Notes: generated from the letters alone by a model not told the origin. DNA of 64,000 bases from Dietzia alimentaria 72 (GCF_000226215.1 NZ_AGFF01000025.1:94134-158133); one strand, 5' to 3'; positions 52,444-61,913 are shown, counted from the stretch's first letter. Translations and numbers: made by a program.

Positions 52444-54651
52444 ATGTCTGACACCATCCGCTGGGAGAACGACCCGGAATCCGGCATCGTCACCCTGGTC
52501 ATGGACGATCCCGACGCCTCCGCTAACACTATGAACGACGCCTATGTCCGATCCATGGGTGCGATCGTGGATCGGCTCGAAGCCGAGCGCGAGAAGATCA
52601 CCGGCGTCATCCTCACCTCGGCCAAGCCCACGTTCTTCGCCGGGGGCAACCTCGACGACCTGATGAACGCCGGGCCGGACGACCGTGCCCGCATCGACGA
52701 ATTCATCACCACCATCAAGGATCAGCTCCGTCGGCTGGAGAAGCTCGGCAAGCCCGTCGTGGCCGTCATCGCCGGCGCCGCCCTCGGCGGCGGGCTTGAG
52801 ATCGCGCTGGCCTGCCACCACCGGATCGCGGTGGACGCCAAGGGCGTCGCGGTGGGGCTGCCCGAGGTCGGCCTCGGTCTCCTGCCGGGCGGCGGCGGGC
52901 TCACCAGGACCGTCCGCATGCTCGGTTTGAATACCGCCCTGCAGAAGGTCCTGCTCACCGGCGCGAAGTTCGCCCCTGCCAAGTCGCTGAAGACGGGCCT
53001 GGTGGACAACGTCGTCCCCGACGTCGAGAGCGCCCTCACCGCGGCGAGGGAGTGGATCGACGCCAACCCGGAGGCAGTGCAGCCGTGGGACACCAAGGGG
53101 TTCCGCATCCCCGGCGGGACGCCCGCCTCCCCGGGCTTGGCCGCGGTGCTTCCGGCGCTCCCGGCGACCATCCGCAAGCAGACTAACGGCTCACCGGCAC
53201 CGGCGCCGCGAAGCATCATCTCGGCCGCGGTCGAGGGCAGTCAGGTCGACCTCGACTCCGCCCTACGGATCGAGTCCCGCTATCTGGTCGACCTCGCGTG
53301 CGGTCAGATCTCGACCAACATGATCAAGGCACTGTTCTTCGACATGAATCACGTGTCCAAGGGCGGTGCGCGACCTGAAGGGGTGGAGCGGTTCACGGCC
53401 CAGAAGGTCGCCGTCGTGGGCGCCGGCATGATGGGCGCCGGGATCGCCTACTGCGCTGCGGTGTCCGGTGCTCAGGTCCTGCTCAAGGACATGTCGCTGG
53501 AGAACGCTGAGAAGGGTAAGGCCTACTCGCAGAAGATTCTGGACAAGGCGGTCGAGCGCGGAAAGCGGACGCCGGAGCAGCGCGACGAGATCCTCGCGCG
53601 CATCACCCCGACCACCGAGGATTCGGACCTCGCGGGCTGCGACGCGGTCATCGAGGCCGTGTTCGAGGACCCCGAGTTGAAGAAGTCGGTCTTCGCCGGC
53701 CGGGAGCCGCATGTCAACCCCGATGCGCTCCTGGGTACCAACACCTCCACCCTGCCCATCACCCAACTTGCCGAGGGCGTGACGCGCCCCGCGGACTTCA
53801 TCGGTCTGCACTTCTTCTCGCCCGTCGACAAGATGCAACTGCTGGAGATCGTGGTGGGCGAGGCCACCTCCCAGGAGACCATCGCGCGCGCGATCGACCT
53901 GGCGCTGCAGATCCGCAAGGTGCCGATCGTGGTGCAGGATTCCCGTGGGTTCTTCACCAGCCGGGTGATCGGTCGATTCCTCGACGAGGCGGTGGCCATG
54001 GTCGGGGAAGGCGTTCCGGCGTCGACGGTCGAGCAGGCAGCGCTGCAGGCCGGGTACCCGGCCGGTCCGCTGGCGCTGATGGACGAGCTCACGCTGACGC
54101 TTCCGCGGAAGATTCGTGAGGAGACCAAGGCCGGAGTCATCCGTGACGGCGGGAGCTGGGTGACCCATCCCGCCGAGCAGGTCGTGGATTCGATGATCGA
54201 CGACTTCGATCGCAAGGGACGCTCCACCGGAGCGGGTTTCTACGTCTATAGCGACGGGGCCCGCGACGGTCTATGGCCAGGCCTGGCCGAGCACTTCGGC
54301 AACTCCACGGAGCTGCCGCTGGAGGATCTGCAGGACCGGATGCTCTTCGCCGAGGCCATGGACTCGTTCAACTGCCTCACCGAGGGGGTGCTGCGGTCGG
54401 TCGCCGATGCGAACGTGGGGTCGATCCTCGGTATCGGATTCCCGGCGTGGACGGGTGGAGTCCTGCAGTTCATCGACGGCTACCCCGGCGGACTGTCCGC
54501 CTTCGTGGACCGCGCCCGTGAACTCGCCGAGCGGTTCGGGGAGCGCTTCTTGCCCCCGACCGAGTTGGTCGAGCTGGCCGGCCGCGGCGGCACCGTCGTG
54601 ACGTACGCCGAGTCGCTAGCCAGCGGGGACCACCAGCTCGTGAGCAGCTAG
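52444..54651 (+). CDS. fadB: Trifunctional-type beta-oxidation enzyme: enoyl-CoA hydratase / 3-hydroxyacyl-CoA dehydrogenase
   Basis: 735 residues. N-terminal crotonase domain (about 1-200; SAKPTFFAGGNLDDLM and AGAALGGGLEIALACHHRIA oxyanion loops; GLPEVGLGLLPGGGG carries the catalytic Glu region). The NAD Rossmann domain has KVAVVGAGMMGAGIAY near residue 320, with IEAVFEDPELK and TNTSTLPI, then GLHFFSPVDKMQLLEIV and two C-terminal helical domains. It performs two successive beta-oxidation steps and pairs with FadA. It ends at a hairpin. Confidence 0.93.
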   Translation: MSDTIRWENDPESGIVTLVMDDPDASANTMNDAYVRSMGAIVDRLEAEREKITGVILTSAKPTFFAGGNLDDLMNAGPDDRARIDEFITTIKDQLRRLEKLGKPVVAVIAGAALGGGLEIALACHHRIAVDAKGVAVGLPEVGLGLLPGGGGLTRTVRMLGLNTALQKVLLTGAKFAPAKSLKTGLVDNVVPDVESALTAAREWIDANPEAVQPWDTKGFRIPGGTPASPGLAAVLPALPATIRKQTNGSPAPAPRSIISAAVEGSQVDLDSALRIESRYLVDLACGQISTNMIKALFFDMNHVSKGGARPEGVERFTAQKVAVVGAGMMGAGIAYCAAVSGAQVLLKDMSLENAEKGKAYSQKILDKAVERGKRTPEQRDEILARITPTTEDSDLAGCDAVIEAVFEDPELKKSVFAGREPHVNPDALLGTNTSTLPITQLAEGVTRPADFIGLHFFSPVDKMQLLEIVVGEATSQETIARAIDLALQIRKVPIVVQDSRGFFTSRVIGRFLDEAVAMVGEGVPASTVEQAALQAGYPAGPLALMDELTLTLPRKIREETKAGVIRDGGSWVTHPAEQVVDSMIDDFDRKGRSTGAGFYVYSDGARDGLWPGLAEHFGNSTELPLEDLQDRMLFAEAMDSFNCLTEGVLRSVADANVGSILGIGFPAWTGGVLQFIDGYPGGLSAFVDRARELAERFGERFLPPTELVELAGRGGTVVTYAESLASGDHQLVSS

Positions 54652-54660
54652 ATGCCAGAA

Positions 54661-54690
54661 GCCGCCCACCGCAGAAAATCGGTTGGCGGC
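54661..54690. terminator. Hairpin after fadB
   Basis: GCCGCC-c-ACC, ten-base loop, GGT-t-GGCGGC, between the convergent fadB (+) and TetR (-) stops. One central mismatch and no T-tract. Confidence 0.6.
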
Positions 54691-54703
54691 CCGAGGGGCC
54701 GGG

Positions 54704-55351
54704 TCATCTCGTCGAAGAGGGCCCGGCCTCTGTCGCTGCGCGGTAGTCACTGTCGACGAGCGACAGGATGGTCGACATGGTGGCGACCAGCAGCGCGCGG
54801 AGCTGATCGCGGTCGAGGGTCCCGTCCACGAGCCATTGGCGGCTGCCGCTTTTGAACATGGCACCAAAGGCGACGGTCATGGCGTGCAGTGTCGAGGAAC
54901 TCGAGGAGTCCAGGTCTGGGGCTACTGCTTTGATGAGCCTGGTCGCGGCCACCTCGTCGGCCTCGCGGAGCACGTCGCGGACATCGCCCATCCCGGCCAC
55001 GTCCTCGCCCACGACGACCCGCAGCCACAGGCCGCGGTGCCGCTCCGCCTGGTGGAGCCACTGGCTCACCACGGCGTCGATCCGCTCCGGGACCGACGTG
55101 TAGCCCTCGAGCGCCGCCGAATCGAACTCGGGGACGAACAAAAAGCGCCGGATGACCTCGATGTACAGCGGGCGTTTACCGCCGAAGTAATGGTTGACCA
55201 GAGGCCGCCGTACCCCGGCGGCGTCGGCGATCTCACCCACGGAGACCTCGGAGTAGGGGCGCTCGCCGAACAGCCGGATCGCGCAGCCGAGAATCTGCTC
55301 GCGGCGGTCCTCCGGCCGCAGTCTGGGGGCGCGCTGGTAGTCCGGGTCCAT
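54704..55351 (-). CDS. TetR family transcriptional regulator
   Basis: 215 residues from ATG 55351; an upstream in-frame start at 55417 would run into the esterase gene. Helix-turn-helix VSVGEIADAAGVRRPLVNHYF (about residues 37-57). It lies ten bases after the esterase gene as the last member of an acyl-CoA dehydrogenase-esterase-TetR operon. That operon's promoter carries palindrome B, so this protein is the best candidate for the binder of palindromes A and B. Confidence 0.84.
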   Translation of the reverse strand: MDPDYQRAPRLRPEDRREQILGCAIRLFGERPYSEVSVGEIADAAGVRRPLVNHYFGGKRPLYIEVIRRFLFVPEFDSAALEGYTSVPERIDAVVSQWLHQAERHRGLWLRVVVGEDVAGMGDVRDVLREADEVAATRLIKAVAPDLDSSSSSTLHAMTVAFGAMFKSGSRQWLVDGTLDRDQLRALLVATMSTILSLVDSDYRAATEAGPSSTR

Positions 55352-55361
55352 TCCGCCGAGC

Positions 55362-56711
55362 TTATCGCCCGGTACGCCCGTGCAGGAGGAAGTCTCCAGC
55401 CGTTCGCAGGGCTTCACGAGCCTCGGGGACGATCCCGTCGAGGAGCTGGAAGCAGTGCATCTGCCCCGGCCAACGGTGAACGCTCAGACTGTGCCCGGCG
55501 GCGCGGACCCGCTCGGCGTACCCGTCGACCATGTGTCGGGTGAAGTCCCGGCCGCCGATCAACACGATGGTCTCGGTGTCCGGTGGGGGGAGCGGCGCAC
55601 TCCTGGTCACCGCGCCGCCGAGCTCGCCGAGGAAGAGGTCCCGGCTCGTCGTGGCCACCGCGTCGGGCATCAACGGGTCGTCGTCGGCAGGTGGGCGCGC
55701 ATCGAGATCGAGCCACGGGCTCAGCAGTACGGTCCGGCGCGGTGCGGGCGCGCCCTCGTTCACCGCCGCCTCGACGGCGGTGAGTAGCAGCCAGGCTCCC
55801 GCGGAGTCTGCGACCACGTCGATGGGCCCACCGCGGGCGGACTCGACCATCCGCCGATACGCTGCGACGACATCATCGACCGCTGCAGGGAAGGGGTGCT
55901 CGGGCGCGAGCCGGTACCGCGGGAGACATACCTGGGCATCTGCCAACATCGCCAGCACCGACGCCGCCCGCCCGTGGGTCCGATCGGAGCCGGCGAGGAA
56001 CCCGCCACCGTGGATGAAGAGCACGTGGCCGGCTGCGGAGTCAGCCCCGAACCGCGCACCGCCGCCCGGCAGGGCGACGGGGCGGCTCAGCGGGCGTAGC
56101 ACTGCCGCGCCCACCGCATCGGACATCGTCCGCACGGTACGGAGAGCCCCCGGGGTGACCGGCGTGTGTTCGAGGGCGGGCCGAATCGCGCGCTGGGTGG
56201 CCGCGGTCAGAGCCCGTGACCGCCGAGAGGGCCGGTCCCGCGTCCTCGCCGAGGCCACGAGGAGACGTGCGATGACGTCGATCGTGGTGCGCATGAGCGT
56301 TCGGACCGGTACCCCGAGCGCCGGGTGGGGGACGGTGAACACGGCCGACCAGCGCAGGATGCCGCCGCCGGCGGGTGACGGGACCACCTCGACGCGGGCG
56401 AGATAGTCCCGCATGGGCCACAGCGGCTCCATGGAGTACACGTGGTGTGATCCCGGGAAGTACTCCTCGGTCTGTTCGCGCAGAGTCAGTGGACCCAGGG
56501 TGAGCTCACGGACAGCCCCGACTTCGTTGCCGTCCGACGCCACGATCTCTGAGGTCGCCGGTTCTGTATCCGCCGGCGCGGGGCGGAACCGTCCGAAGAG
56601 CGGTCCCGCCCACTCGGGCCACCGCTGCGCCCGGGCTTCCCGCTCGAGGAGTTCAGCGGCGTCGCCGTCGAACGATCGCTCAACCGAGAACCGGACATCG
56701 TGTCGCGCCAT
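55362..56711 (-). CDS. SRPBCC-like domain fused to HSL-type alpha/beta-hydrolase (esterase)
   Basis: 449 residues. The N-terminal about 160 residues look like an SRPBCC/polyketide-cyclase lipid-binding domain (VRFSVERSFDGDAAELLERE; LTLREQTEEYFPGSHHVYSMEPLWPMRDYLARVEV). The rest is a hormone-sensitive-lipase-type hydrolase: oxyanion HGGGFLAGS, ADSAGA with the nucleophile Ser (usually GDSAGG), a late Asp in the GGRDFTRHM region, and His in GQMHCFQLL. It probably hydrolyses a hydrophobic ester. It follows the acyl-CoA dehydrogenase by 48 bases. Confidence 0.8.
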   Translation of the reverse strand: MARHDVRFSVERSFDGDAAELLEREARAQRWPEWAGPLFGRFRPAPADTEPATSEIVASDGNEVGAVRELTLGPLTLREQTEEYFPGSHHVYSMEPLWPMRDYLARVEVVPSPAGGGILRWSAVFTVPHPALGVPVRTLMRTTIDVIARLLVASARTRDRPSRRSRALTAATQRAIRPALEHTPVTPGALRTVRTMSDAVGAAVLRPLSRPVALPGGGARFGADSAAGHVLFIHGGGFLAGSDRTHGRAASVLAMLADAQVCLPRYRLAPEHPFPAAVDDVVAAYRRMVESARGGPIDVVADSAGAWLLLTAVEAAVNEGAPAPRRTVLLSPWLDLDARPPADDDPLMPDAVATTSRDLFLGELGGAVTRSAPLPPPDTETIVLIGGRDFTRHMVDGYAERVRAAGHSLSVHRWPGQMHCFQLLDGIVPEAREALRTAGDFLLHGRTGR

Positions 56712-56759
56712 GGCAGCCCTTTCGCCGTACCGTCTGTTCTGGATCGTCGCTTCGACCTA

Positions 56760-57920
56760 TCAGAGCGTGCGGCCGATGAGTTCCTTCATGATCTCGTTGG
56801 TGCCGCCGTAGATCTTCTGCACGCGAGCGGCCGCGTAGGCACGGGCGATGGGGTACTCCATCATGTAGCCGTACCCGCCGAAGAGCTGCAGGCACTGGTC
56901 CACGACTCGGCACTGCATCTCGGTGGTCCACAGCTTGACCATCGATGCCGTGGTGGGGTCCAGTCGCCCCTCGTCCGCCATCACCATGGCCGCGTCGCAC
57001 ATGGCGCGACCGGCGTAGGCATCGGCCTTGTTCTGGGCCAGGACGTGGCGGGTGTTCTGGAAGTCGGCGACGGGCCGGCCGAACGCGTTGCGCTCGCGGG
57101 TGTAGTCGATGGCCTCGAGGACCGCGAACTCCGCGGCGGCGGCCGCGGTGCAGCCGATGATGAGTCGCTCGCGACCCAGCTGCTGCATGAGCTGCACGAA
57201 ACCCTGGTTTTCCTGCTCACCCAGCAGCGCGGAGACGGGGACCCGGCAGTCGTCAAAGAACAGCTTGCGGGTGTCCTGGCCGTGCATGCCCAGCTTGTTC
57301 AGGACGCGGCCCCGGTCGAAGCCGGCGAGGTCGCGGGTGTCCAGGACCAGGATGGAGATGCCCTTGCCCTTGGCGGACGGGTCGGTCTTGCAGACCAGCA
57401 GGAGCAGGTCGCAGTGCGAGCCATTGGTGATGAAGGTCTTGGAGCCGTTGATCACGTACTCGTCGCCCTCACGCTGGGCGGTGGTGCGGATCGACTGGAG
57501 GTCGGAACCGGTGGACGGCTCTGTCATGGCGATCGCGCCCACCATCTCACCGGAGGCCAGCTTCGGCAGGTAGTGCTTCTTCTGCTCCTCGGTGCCGAAC
57601 TGGAGCAGGTAGTGGGGCACGATCGTGGAGCCCACGCTGTAGCCGAACGCGTTGTCCCCGGCCAGCGTGAAAGCGTGCTGCACCACGGCCTCGTGACTGA
57701 ACGTCCCGCCGCCGCCTCCGTACTCCTCGGGGATGTCCGCGCACAGTAGTCCGGCGGCGCCCGCGGCGTTCCACAGTTCGCGGTCGACCTGCTTGTTCTC
57801 CGCCCAGCGTTCCTGGTGCGGAGCGATCTCGCGCATCGCGAACTCGAAGGCGTGGTCGCGGAGCATCAGACGCTCCTCGGTCATCCACGGCGCGTTGTGA
57901 TCTGCGAATAGTGTGCGCAT
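56760..57920 (-). CDS. Acyl-CoA dehydrogenase
   Basis: 386 residues from ATG 57920 with GGAGGA about seven bases upstream. FAD-binding IAMTEPSTGSDLQSIRT and FITNGSHCDLLLLVCKT; C-terminal RNAFGRPVADFQNTRHVLA, QLFGGYGYMMEYPIARAYAAARVQKIYGGTNEIMKELIGRTL, where the last Glu (TNEIM) is at the usual IYEGTxEI location but is preceded by Gly. It oxidises acyl-CoA to enoyl-CoA. It is the first gene of the operon with the esterase and TetR and is controlled by palindrome B. Confidence 0.9.
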   Translation of the reverse strand: MRTLFADHNAPWMTEERLMLRDHAFEFAMREIAPHQERWAENKQVDRELWNAAGAAGLLCADIPEEYGGGGGTFSHEAVVQHAFTLAGDNAFGYSVGSTIVPHYLLQFGTEEQKKHYLPKLASGEMVGAIAMTEPSTGSDLQSIRTTAQREGDEYVINGSKTFITNGSHCDLLLLVCKTDPSAKGKGISILVLDTRDLAGFDRGRVLNKLGMHGQDTRKLFFDDCRVPVSALLGEQENQGFVQLMQQLGRERLIIGCTAAAAAEFAVLEAIDYTRERNAFGRPVADFQNTRHVLAQNKADAYAGRAMCDAAMVMADEGRLDPTTASMVKLWTTEMQCRVVDQCLQLFGGYGYMMEYPIARAYAAARVQKIYGGTNEIMKELIGRTL

Positions 57921-57954
57921 TCCGGGTCCTCCCGGGGCGTGTGCCGCCCATAGT

Positions 57955-57970
57955 GACATCGGGTGATGTC
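57955..57970. promoter_or_regulatory. Palindromic operator B (GACATC-N4-GATGTC) at the acyl-CoA dehydrogenase promoter
   Basis: GACATC-GGGT-GATGTC, extended by T and A on its flanks. On the minus strand TACACT (57976-57971), a possible -10, adjoins it. One base apart from operator A at 41388-41403 when read on the other strand. The 200-base gap also serves the divergent alpha/beta-hydrolase gene. Confidence 0.65.
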
Positions 57971-58120
57971 AGTGTAGCGGCGGCGCCTCGGATCCGTGTG
58001 GTGGGCGCCACTATGTAGCTCATTTTCGGCCCGCTCAGATTCGCGCTGGGGATCGCGCACGATAGCTCGACTTTGGGGGAGGGGTCCGCTGGAGGCGCGG
58101 GTTCGGGGAGGATCGGGGCC

Positions 58121-59476
58121 ATGCAGCCAGAACACACGCCAACGTTCACCGAACTCACCGAGGGGCGGATCGTCCCGCCCATGGCCGCCCGTCCGGGCCC
58201 GGACCTCGCCGCGGCGGGGTACACGGAGTCGGAGTGGGCCGCGTCGGGTGAGGCGGTGTCGTACTCGGTCGGTGAGCTGCCCGCCGACGGTCGGATCACT
58301 TTGGCCGAGGCAGACTCCGCACCGTTCTCCACCCGCGTGGTGGTCCGCCGCCCCGAGGCGGAGAGCTTCAGTGGCGTGGTGCTGGTGGAGTGGCTCAACG
58401 TCAGCGGGGGCCAGGACGCCGCACCGGAGTACACCTACCTCGCCGACGAGATCCTTCGAGCAGGCCATGCGTGGATCGGTGTATCGGCGCAGTTCATCGC
58501 CGTGGAGGGCGGCGACGCGGCCATCGGGATGGGCGGCCAGACCATCGGCCTGCGCGAACAACGCCGGGAGCGCTACGGCGACCTCCATCACCCCGGTGAC
58601 GCCTACGCCTACGACATCGTCACGCAGCTCGGCCGCTCCTGCCGGGGCGCCCACGAGGACGGCCCACTGGCGGGGCTTGCGCCGGACACTGTGATCGCGA
58701 TCGGGGAGTCGCAGTCCGCGATCGCTCTGACCTCATACATCGACGGCGTGCACCCGTTGGCCGGGGTGTTCGACGGCTTTCTGCTGCACAGCCGCGGTGG
58801 CGGTGCCCTGCCGTTCGACGACCGCGGACGGGCGGCGAGCATCACCTCCGCGGTCTCGTCCTCGACCCTGCTCCTGCGCGACGACCTCACCACGCCCGTG
58901 CTCGTGGTCCAGGCCGAAGGCGATCTGGGTGGACTTCTCGATTCGGCCCGCTCGCGTCAGCCTGACTCGGCTGCCCTCGTCACCTGGGAGGTCGCCGGCC
59001 AGGCGCACGCCGACACTTATCAGCTGGGCGAACTCGCAGGTCTGGTCGACTGCGGCGGCGCCATCAACAGTGGCCAGCAGGTCTTCGTCGTCCGGGCCGG
59101 GCTACGGCACCTACTCAGGTGGGTGGCCGGCGGGGCACGACCGCCGGCCGCGCGACCGATAGAAATCGACGACGACGGCGAGGTGATCACCGGCGACCTG
59201 GTCATCGGCCGCGGAGGCGTGCGGACGCCGGCTGTGGAGGCGCCCGTCGAGACATTGGCTGGTGCCCCGTACCCGCACTCCGCGCCATTCTGCATGCTCC
59301 TCGGTCGCACCGAGGAGGTCTCTGAGGAGCAGCTGCGCGAGCGCTGGTCGGGTCGCGAGGACTACCTACGGGCCTACAAAGAAGCCACCGACCGGCTCAT
59401 CGCCGAGGGCTTTCTGCTGGCCGACGACCGCGCCGAGATTCTCGCCGACGCACGCCCGGAACGAATCACCTGGTGA
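58121..59476 (+). CDS. Alpha/beta-hydrolase domain-containing protein (PF20091 type)
   Basis: 451 residues from ATG 58121 with GGGGAGGA upstream. FSGVVLVEWLNVSGGQDAAPEY is typical of this family, and IGESQSAIALTSYI holds the G-x-S-x-S nucleophile. Later VLVVQAEGDL and EVAGQAHADTYQL would supply Asp and His. Members are large esterase-like proteins of unclear substrate, common in actinobacteria and linked to lipid or terpene degradation. Divergent from the acyl-CoA dehydrogenase; palindrome B may also affect it. Confidence 0.78.
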   Translation: MQPEHTPTFTELTEGRIVPPMAARPGPDLAAAGYTESEWAASGEAVSYSVGELPADGRITLAEADSAPFSTRVVVRRPEAESFSGVVLVEWLNVSGGQDAAPEYTYLADEILRAGHAWIGVSAQFIAVEGGDAAIGMGGQTIGLREQRRERYGDLHHPGDAYAYDIVTQLGRSCRGAHEDGPLAGLAPDTVIAIGESQSAIALTSYIDGVHPLAGVFDGFLLHSRGGGALPFDDRGRAASITSAVSSSTLLLRDDLTTPVLVVQAEGDLGGLLDSARSRQPDSAALVTWEVAGQAHADTYQLGELAGLVDCGGAINSGQQVFVVRAGLRHLLRWVAGGARPPAARPIEIDDDGEVITGDLVIGRGGVRTPAVEAPVETLAGAPYPHSAPFCMLLGRTEEVSEEQLRERWSGREDYLRAYKEATDRLIAEGFLLADDRAEILADARPERITW

Positions 59477-59520
59477 GGGGGGTGCCGTCGCGGGCCCCGT
59501 CGCGTCCGGCACGCTGCGGT

Positions 59521-60138
59521 TCAGGCGAGTCGGCGGCCCACCATGCCGGCGGCGTCGTCGAGCACTGCTCGGAACAGGGCGTCGTCGCGCTCCTCGAGCC
59601 AGCTCAGTGCAGCCCCGAACATCAGGGTCATCGCCTGTTCGGCCACCAGTACGACGTCGGTCTCCCATTGCAGGCCCGCTCGCTCGGCTAATCCGCTGAG
59701 CATCGTCATCATGATCCGGCGGTACTCCTGGTGAGACTGCACCGAGAGCTCGCGCAGCTCCGCGTCGCGGGCCGCCATGAGCGAGAGCTCGAAGTAGGCG
59801 AGCTCCCTGTCGGGATCTGCCAGGACGGAATCCGCGTAGGTCGCAAAGAGTTCGGCCACGGCGGCGGTCACGTCGTCGGGCCCGTGTATCGACCGTTCGA
59901 ACTGGGTCTGTGCCAGGTCGGACAGGTGGGTCAGGTCCACGCGCAGTACCGAGCGCATCAGCTCGTCCTTCGAGGAGAAGGCGTAATGCACGGACCCGTG
60001 AGGCACCCCCGCCTCCCTCGCCAGGGCCCGCGTGGTGAGTGCCCATGCTCCGTCACGCGCCATGATCGTCACTGCGGACTCGGTGAGCTCCCTGCGGCGC
60101 TGATCGACCGGTACATGGACGCGGCGCGTCTCAGCCAC
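59521..60138 (-). CDS. TetR family regulator of the MFS pump
   Basis: 205 residues, GTG start at 60138 overlapping the pump gene by eight bases. Helix-turn-helix LTTRALAREAGVPHGSVHYAF (about 34-54), followed by a ligand domain. It is read after the EmrB/QacA-type pump, so the pair is co-transcribed. The palindrome TTGGCCATCTGGCCAA upstream of the pump is its probable operator. Confidence 0.85.
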   Translation of the reverse strand: MAETRRVHVPVDQRRRELTESAVTIMARDGAWALTTRALAREAGVPHGSVHYAFSSKDELMRSVLRVDLTHLSDLAQTQFERSIHGPDDVTAAVAELFATYADSVLADPDRELAYFELSLMAARDAELRELSVQSHQEYRRIMMTMLSGLAERAGLQWETDVVLVAEQAMTLMFGAALSWLEERDDALFRAVLDDAAGMVGRRLA

Positions 60139-61744
60139 GGGTCATCGCTCCGTCGGCGGTGCCCGGAATCCCGGCGGACCGCGCGTCCGTGACCTCCCCG
60201 GGTCTGGCCCCGGGGACTGCCGTGGTCAGGTCTCGCGTGGCTGCGGAGCGGGCCGGCCCCGCCTCTGAGCGCAGGCCACGCCAGGCCAGTGCCAACGTGA
60301 TCGCCGCTGCGCCGATGCCGATCGCGGCCACGAGGTCCATACCGGCCAGGAAGGCGGAGTCGGCGATCTCGAGTAGCCGGGCGCCGCCGTCGGGCAGTGT
60401 CTTAGCGACTTCGTGGGCGCCGGCCAGGGTCTGGGACGCGGCGTCCGCGGAGCCGGGGTTCATGCCGGGCAGGGAGTCGGTCGCGATCACCTGCCTTGAG
60501 TACACGGCCATCCCGGCGGTACCGAGCACGGCGGTGCCCATCGCGCCGCCGAACTCGTACCCGGTCTCGGAGATCGCGGCGGCGGCGCTGGCGCGCTCGC
60601 TCGGGGCGGCCGTGAGGATCACGTCGTTTGTGAGGGTCTCGGCCAGGCCCACGCCGATTCCGAACAGGGCCGACAGCAGCGTGAACAGGACCATCGTCTC
60701 GGCGGTGTCGAGCCGGGTGCCGATGGCGAACCCGATGATCACGAGGGACAGGCCTGTCATGATCACGGCCTGCACTGAGACCAGCCGCGCCAGGGCCGGG
60801 GCCAGCAGGGTGCCGACGACGGCGGCCGCCGCGAGCGGGAGCATCCACAGGCCAGCCTCGGCCGGGCCCATGCCGCGCACGAGCATGAGGTACTGCGGGA
60901 GGAAGAACATCAGCCCCATGAACGCGAACACGGAGATGACGTTGATCGAGACAGCTGATGCGAAGGCGAAGTTGCCGAAAAGCGAGAGGTCGATCATGGG
61001 GTTCTCGCGGCGGCGCTGACGGGTGACGAACCAGGTCGATGCGGCGATACCGAGGGCCAGGGCGACGAGCATCGTCGCGTCGACTCCCTTGACGCCGGTC
61101 TTCACGGCGTAGACCAGGGAGATCATGCCCACGATCGAGAGGATCACGGAGGTCGGGTCGAACGGGCCCGGGTTCGGGTCCTTCGCCTCGGGTAGGAGGA
61201 ACGGGGCCGTGAGGAGGAACAGTACGATCACCGGCACGTTCAGGAGAAACGCCGAGCCCCACCAGAAATGCTCCAGCAGTAAGCCGCCGACAACGGGGCC
61301 GAGGGCTGCGCCCCCCGAGAACGCGGTGGCCCACACCGCGATTGCACTGCGGCGCTCAGTGCGGTCCGGGAATATCGCGCGGATCAAGCCGAGGGTGGAG
61401 GGCATGAGGGTGGCGCCGCCGATCCCGAGCAGGGCCCGGCCGACGATCAACATCTCCGGGCTGGAGGCGAAGGCGGCCACGAGAGAGGCGGCACCGAACA
61501 GGGGGGCGCCGATCATGAGGATCCGCTTGCGACCGATCCGGTCACCGAGTGAACCCGTGAAGATCAGTAGGCCGGCGAGCAGGAATGAGTAAAGATCGAT
61601 GATCCAGAGCAGCTGGTTGGATGACGGCTGCAGATCGGCGGACAGCGCCGGCACGGCGATGCCGAGCACGGACATGTCGATCGAGATGAGCAGCACGGTG
61701 AGAACGAGGACGAGCAGTGCCGACCAGCGACGTCTTGCGGACAC
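60131..61744 (-). CDS. MFS drug efflux transporter, DHA2/EmrB-QacA type
   Basis: 537 residues from GTG 61744, about 14 membrane helices. VLLISIDMSVLGIAVPALSADL (first helix with the DHA2 motif), LLIFTGSLGDRIGRKRIL (motif A), SGGAALGPVVGGLLLEHFWWGSAFLLN (motif C). LfrA/EmrB-like pumps export quinolones, dyes and other cations by proton antiport. A hydrophilic tail (about 490-537) follows the last helix. It is regulated by the overlapping TetR. Confidence 0.87.
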   Translation of the reverse strand: MSARRRWSALLVLVLTVLLISIDMSVLGIAVPALSADLQPSSNQLLWIIDLYSFLLAGLLIFTGSLGDRIGRKRILMIGAPLFGAASLVAAFASSPEMLIVGRALLGIGGATLMPSTLGLIRAIFPDRTERRSAIAVWATAFSGGAALGPVVGGLLLEHFWWGSAFLLNVPVIVLFLLTAPFLLPEAKDPNPGPFDPTSVILSIVGMISLVYAVKTGVKGVDATMLVALALGIAASTWFVTRQRRRENPMIDLSLFGNFAFASAVSINVISVFAFMGLMFFLPQYLMLVRGMGPAEAGLWMLPLAAAAVVGTLLAPALARLVSVQAVIMTGLSLVIIGFAIGTRLDTAETMVLFTLLSALFGIGVGLAETLTNDVILTAAPSERASAAAAISETGYEFGGAMGTAVLGTAGMAVYSRQVIATDSLPGMNPGSADAASQTLAGAHEVAKTLPDGGARLLEIADSAFLAGMDLVAAIGIGAAAITLALAWRGLRSEAGPARSAATRDLTTAVPGARPGEVTDARSAGIPGTADGAMTRG

Positions 61745-61836
61745 GGATTTCTCTCTGGGCACTGTCGGGCTGCGAGGTGCGTACGCAGTCTCACCGGGGT
61801 GGCCCGCACCGCGGCGGAGCCAATCCTGGCATGAAG

Positions 61837-61852
61837 TTGGCCATCTGGCCAA
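61837..61852. promoter_or_regulatory. Operator palindrome TTGGCCATCTGGCCAA upstream of the efflux pump
   Basis: Perfect 7-2-7 inverted repeat (TTGGCCA-TC-TGGCCAA), about 90 bases upstream of the MFS start. A third, related half (ATGGCC) occurs at about 61867-61872. Probable TetR operator. Confidence 0.6.
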
Positions 61853-61913
61853 GTTGCTACCGGACAGATGGCCGAGCTTCCTGGCGCAGCTGCACCGCGA
61901 TGTCGACCGACGC

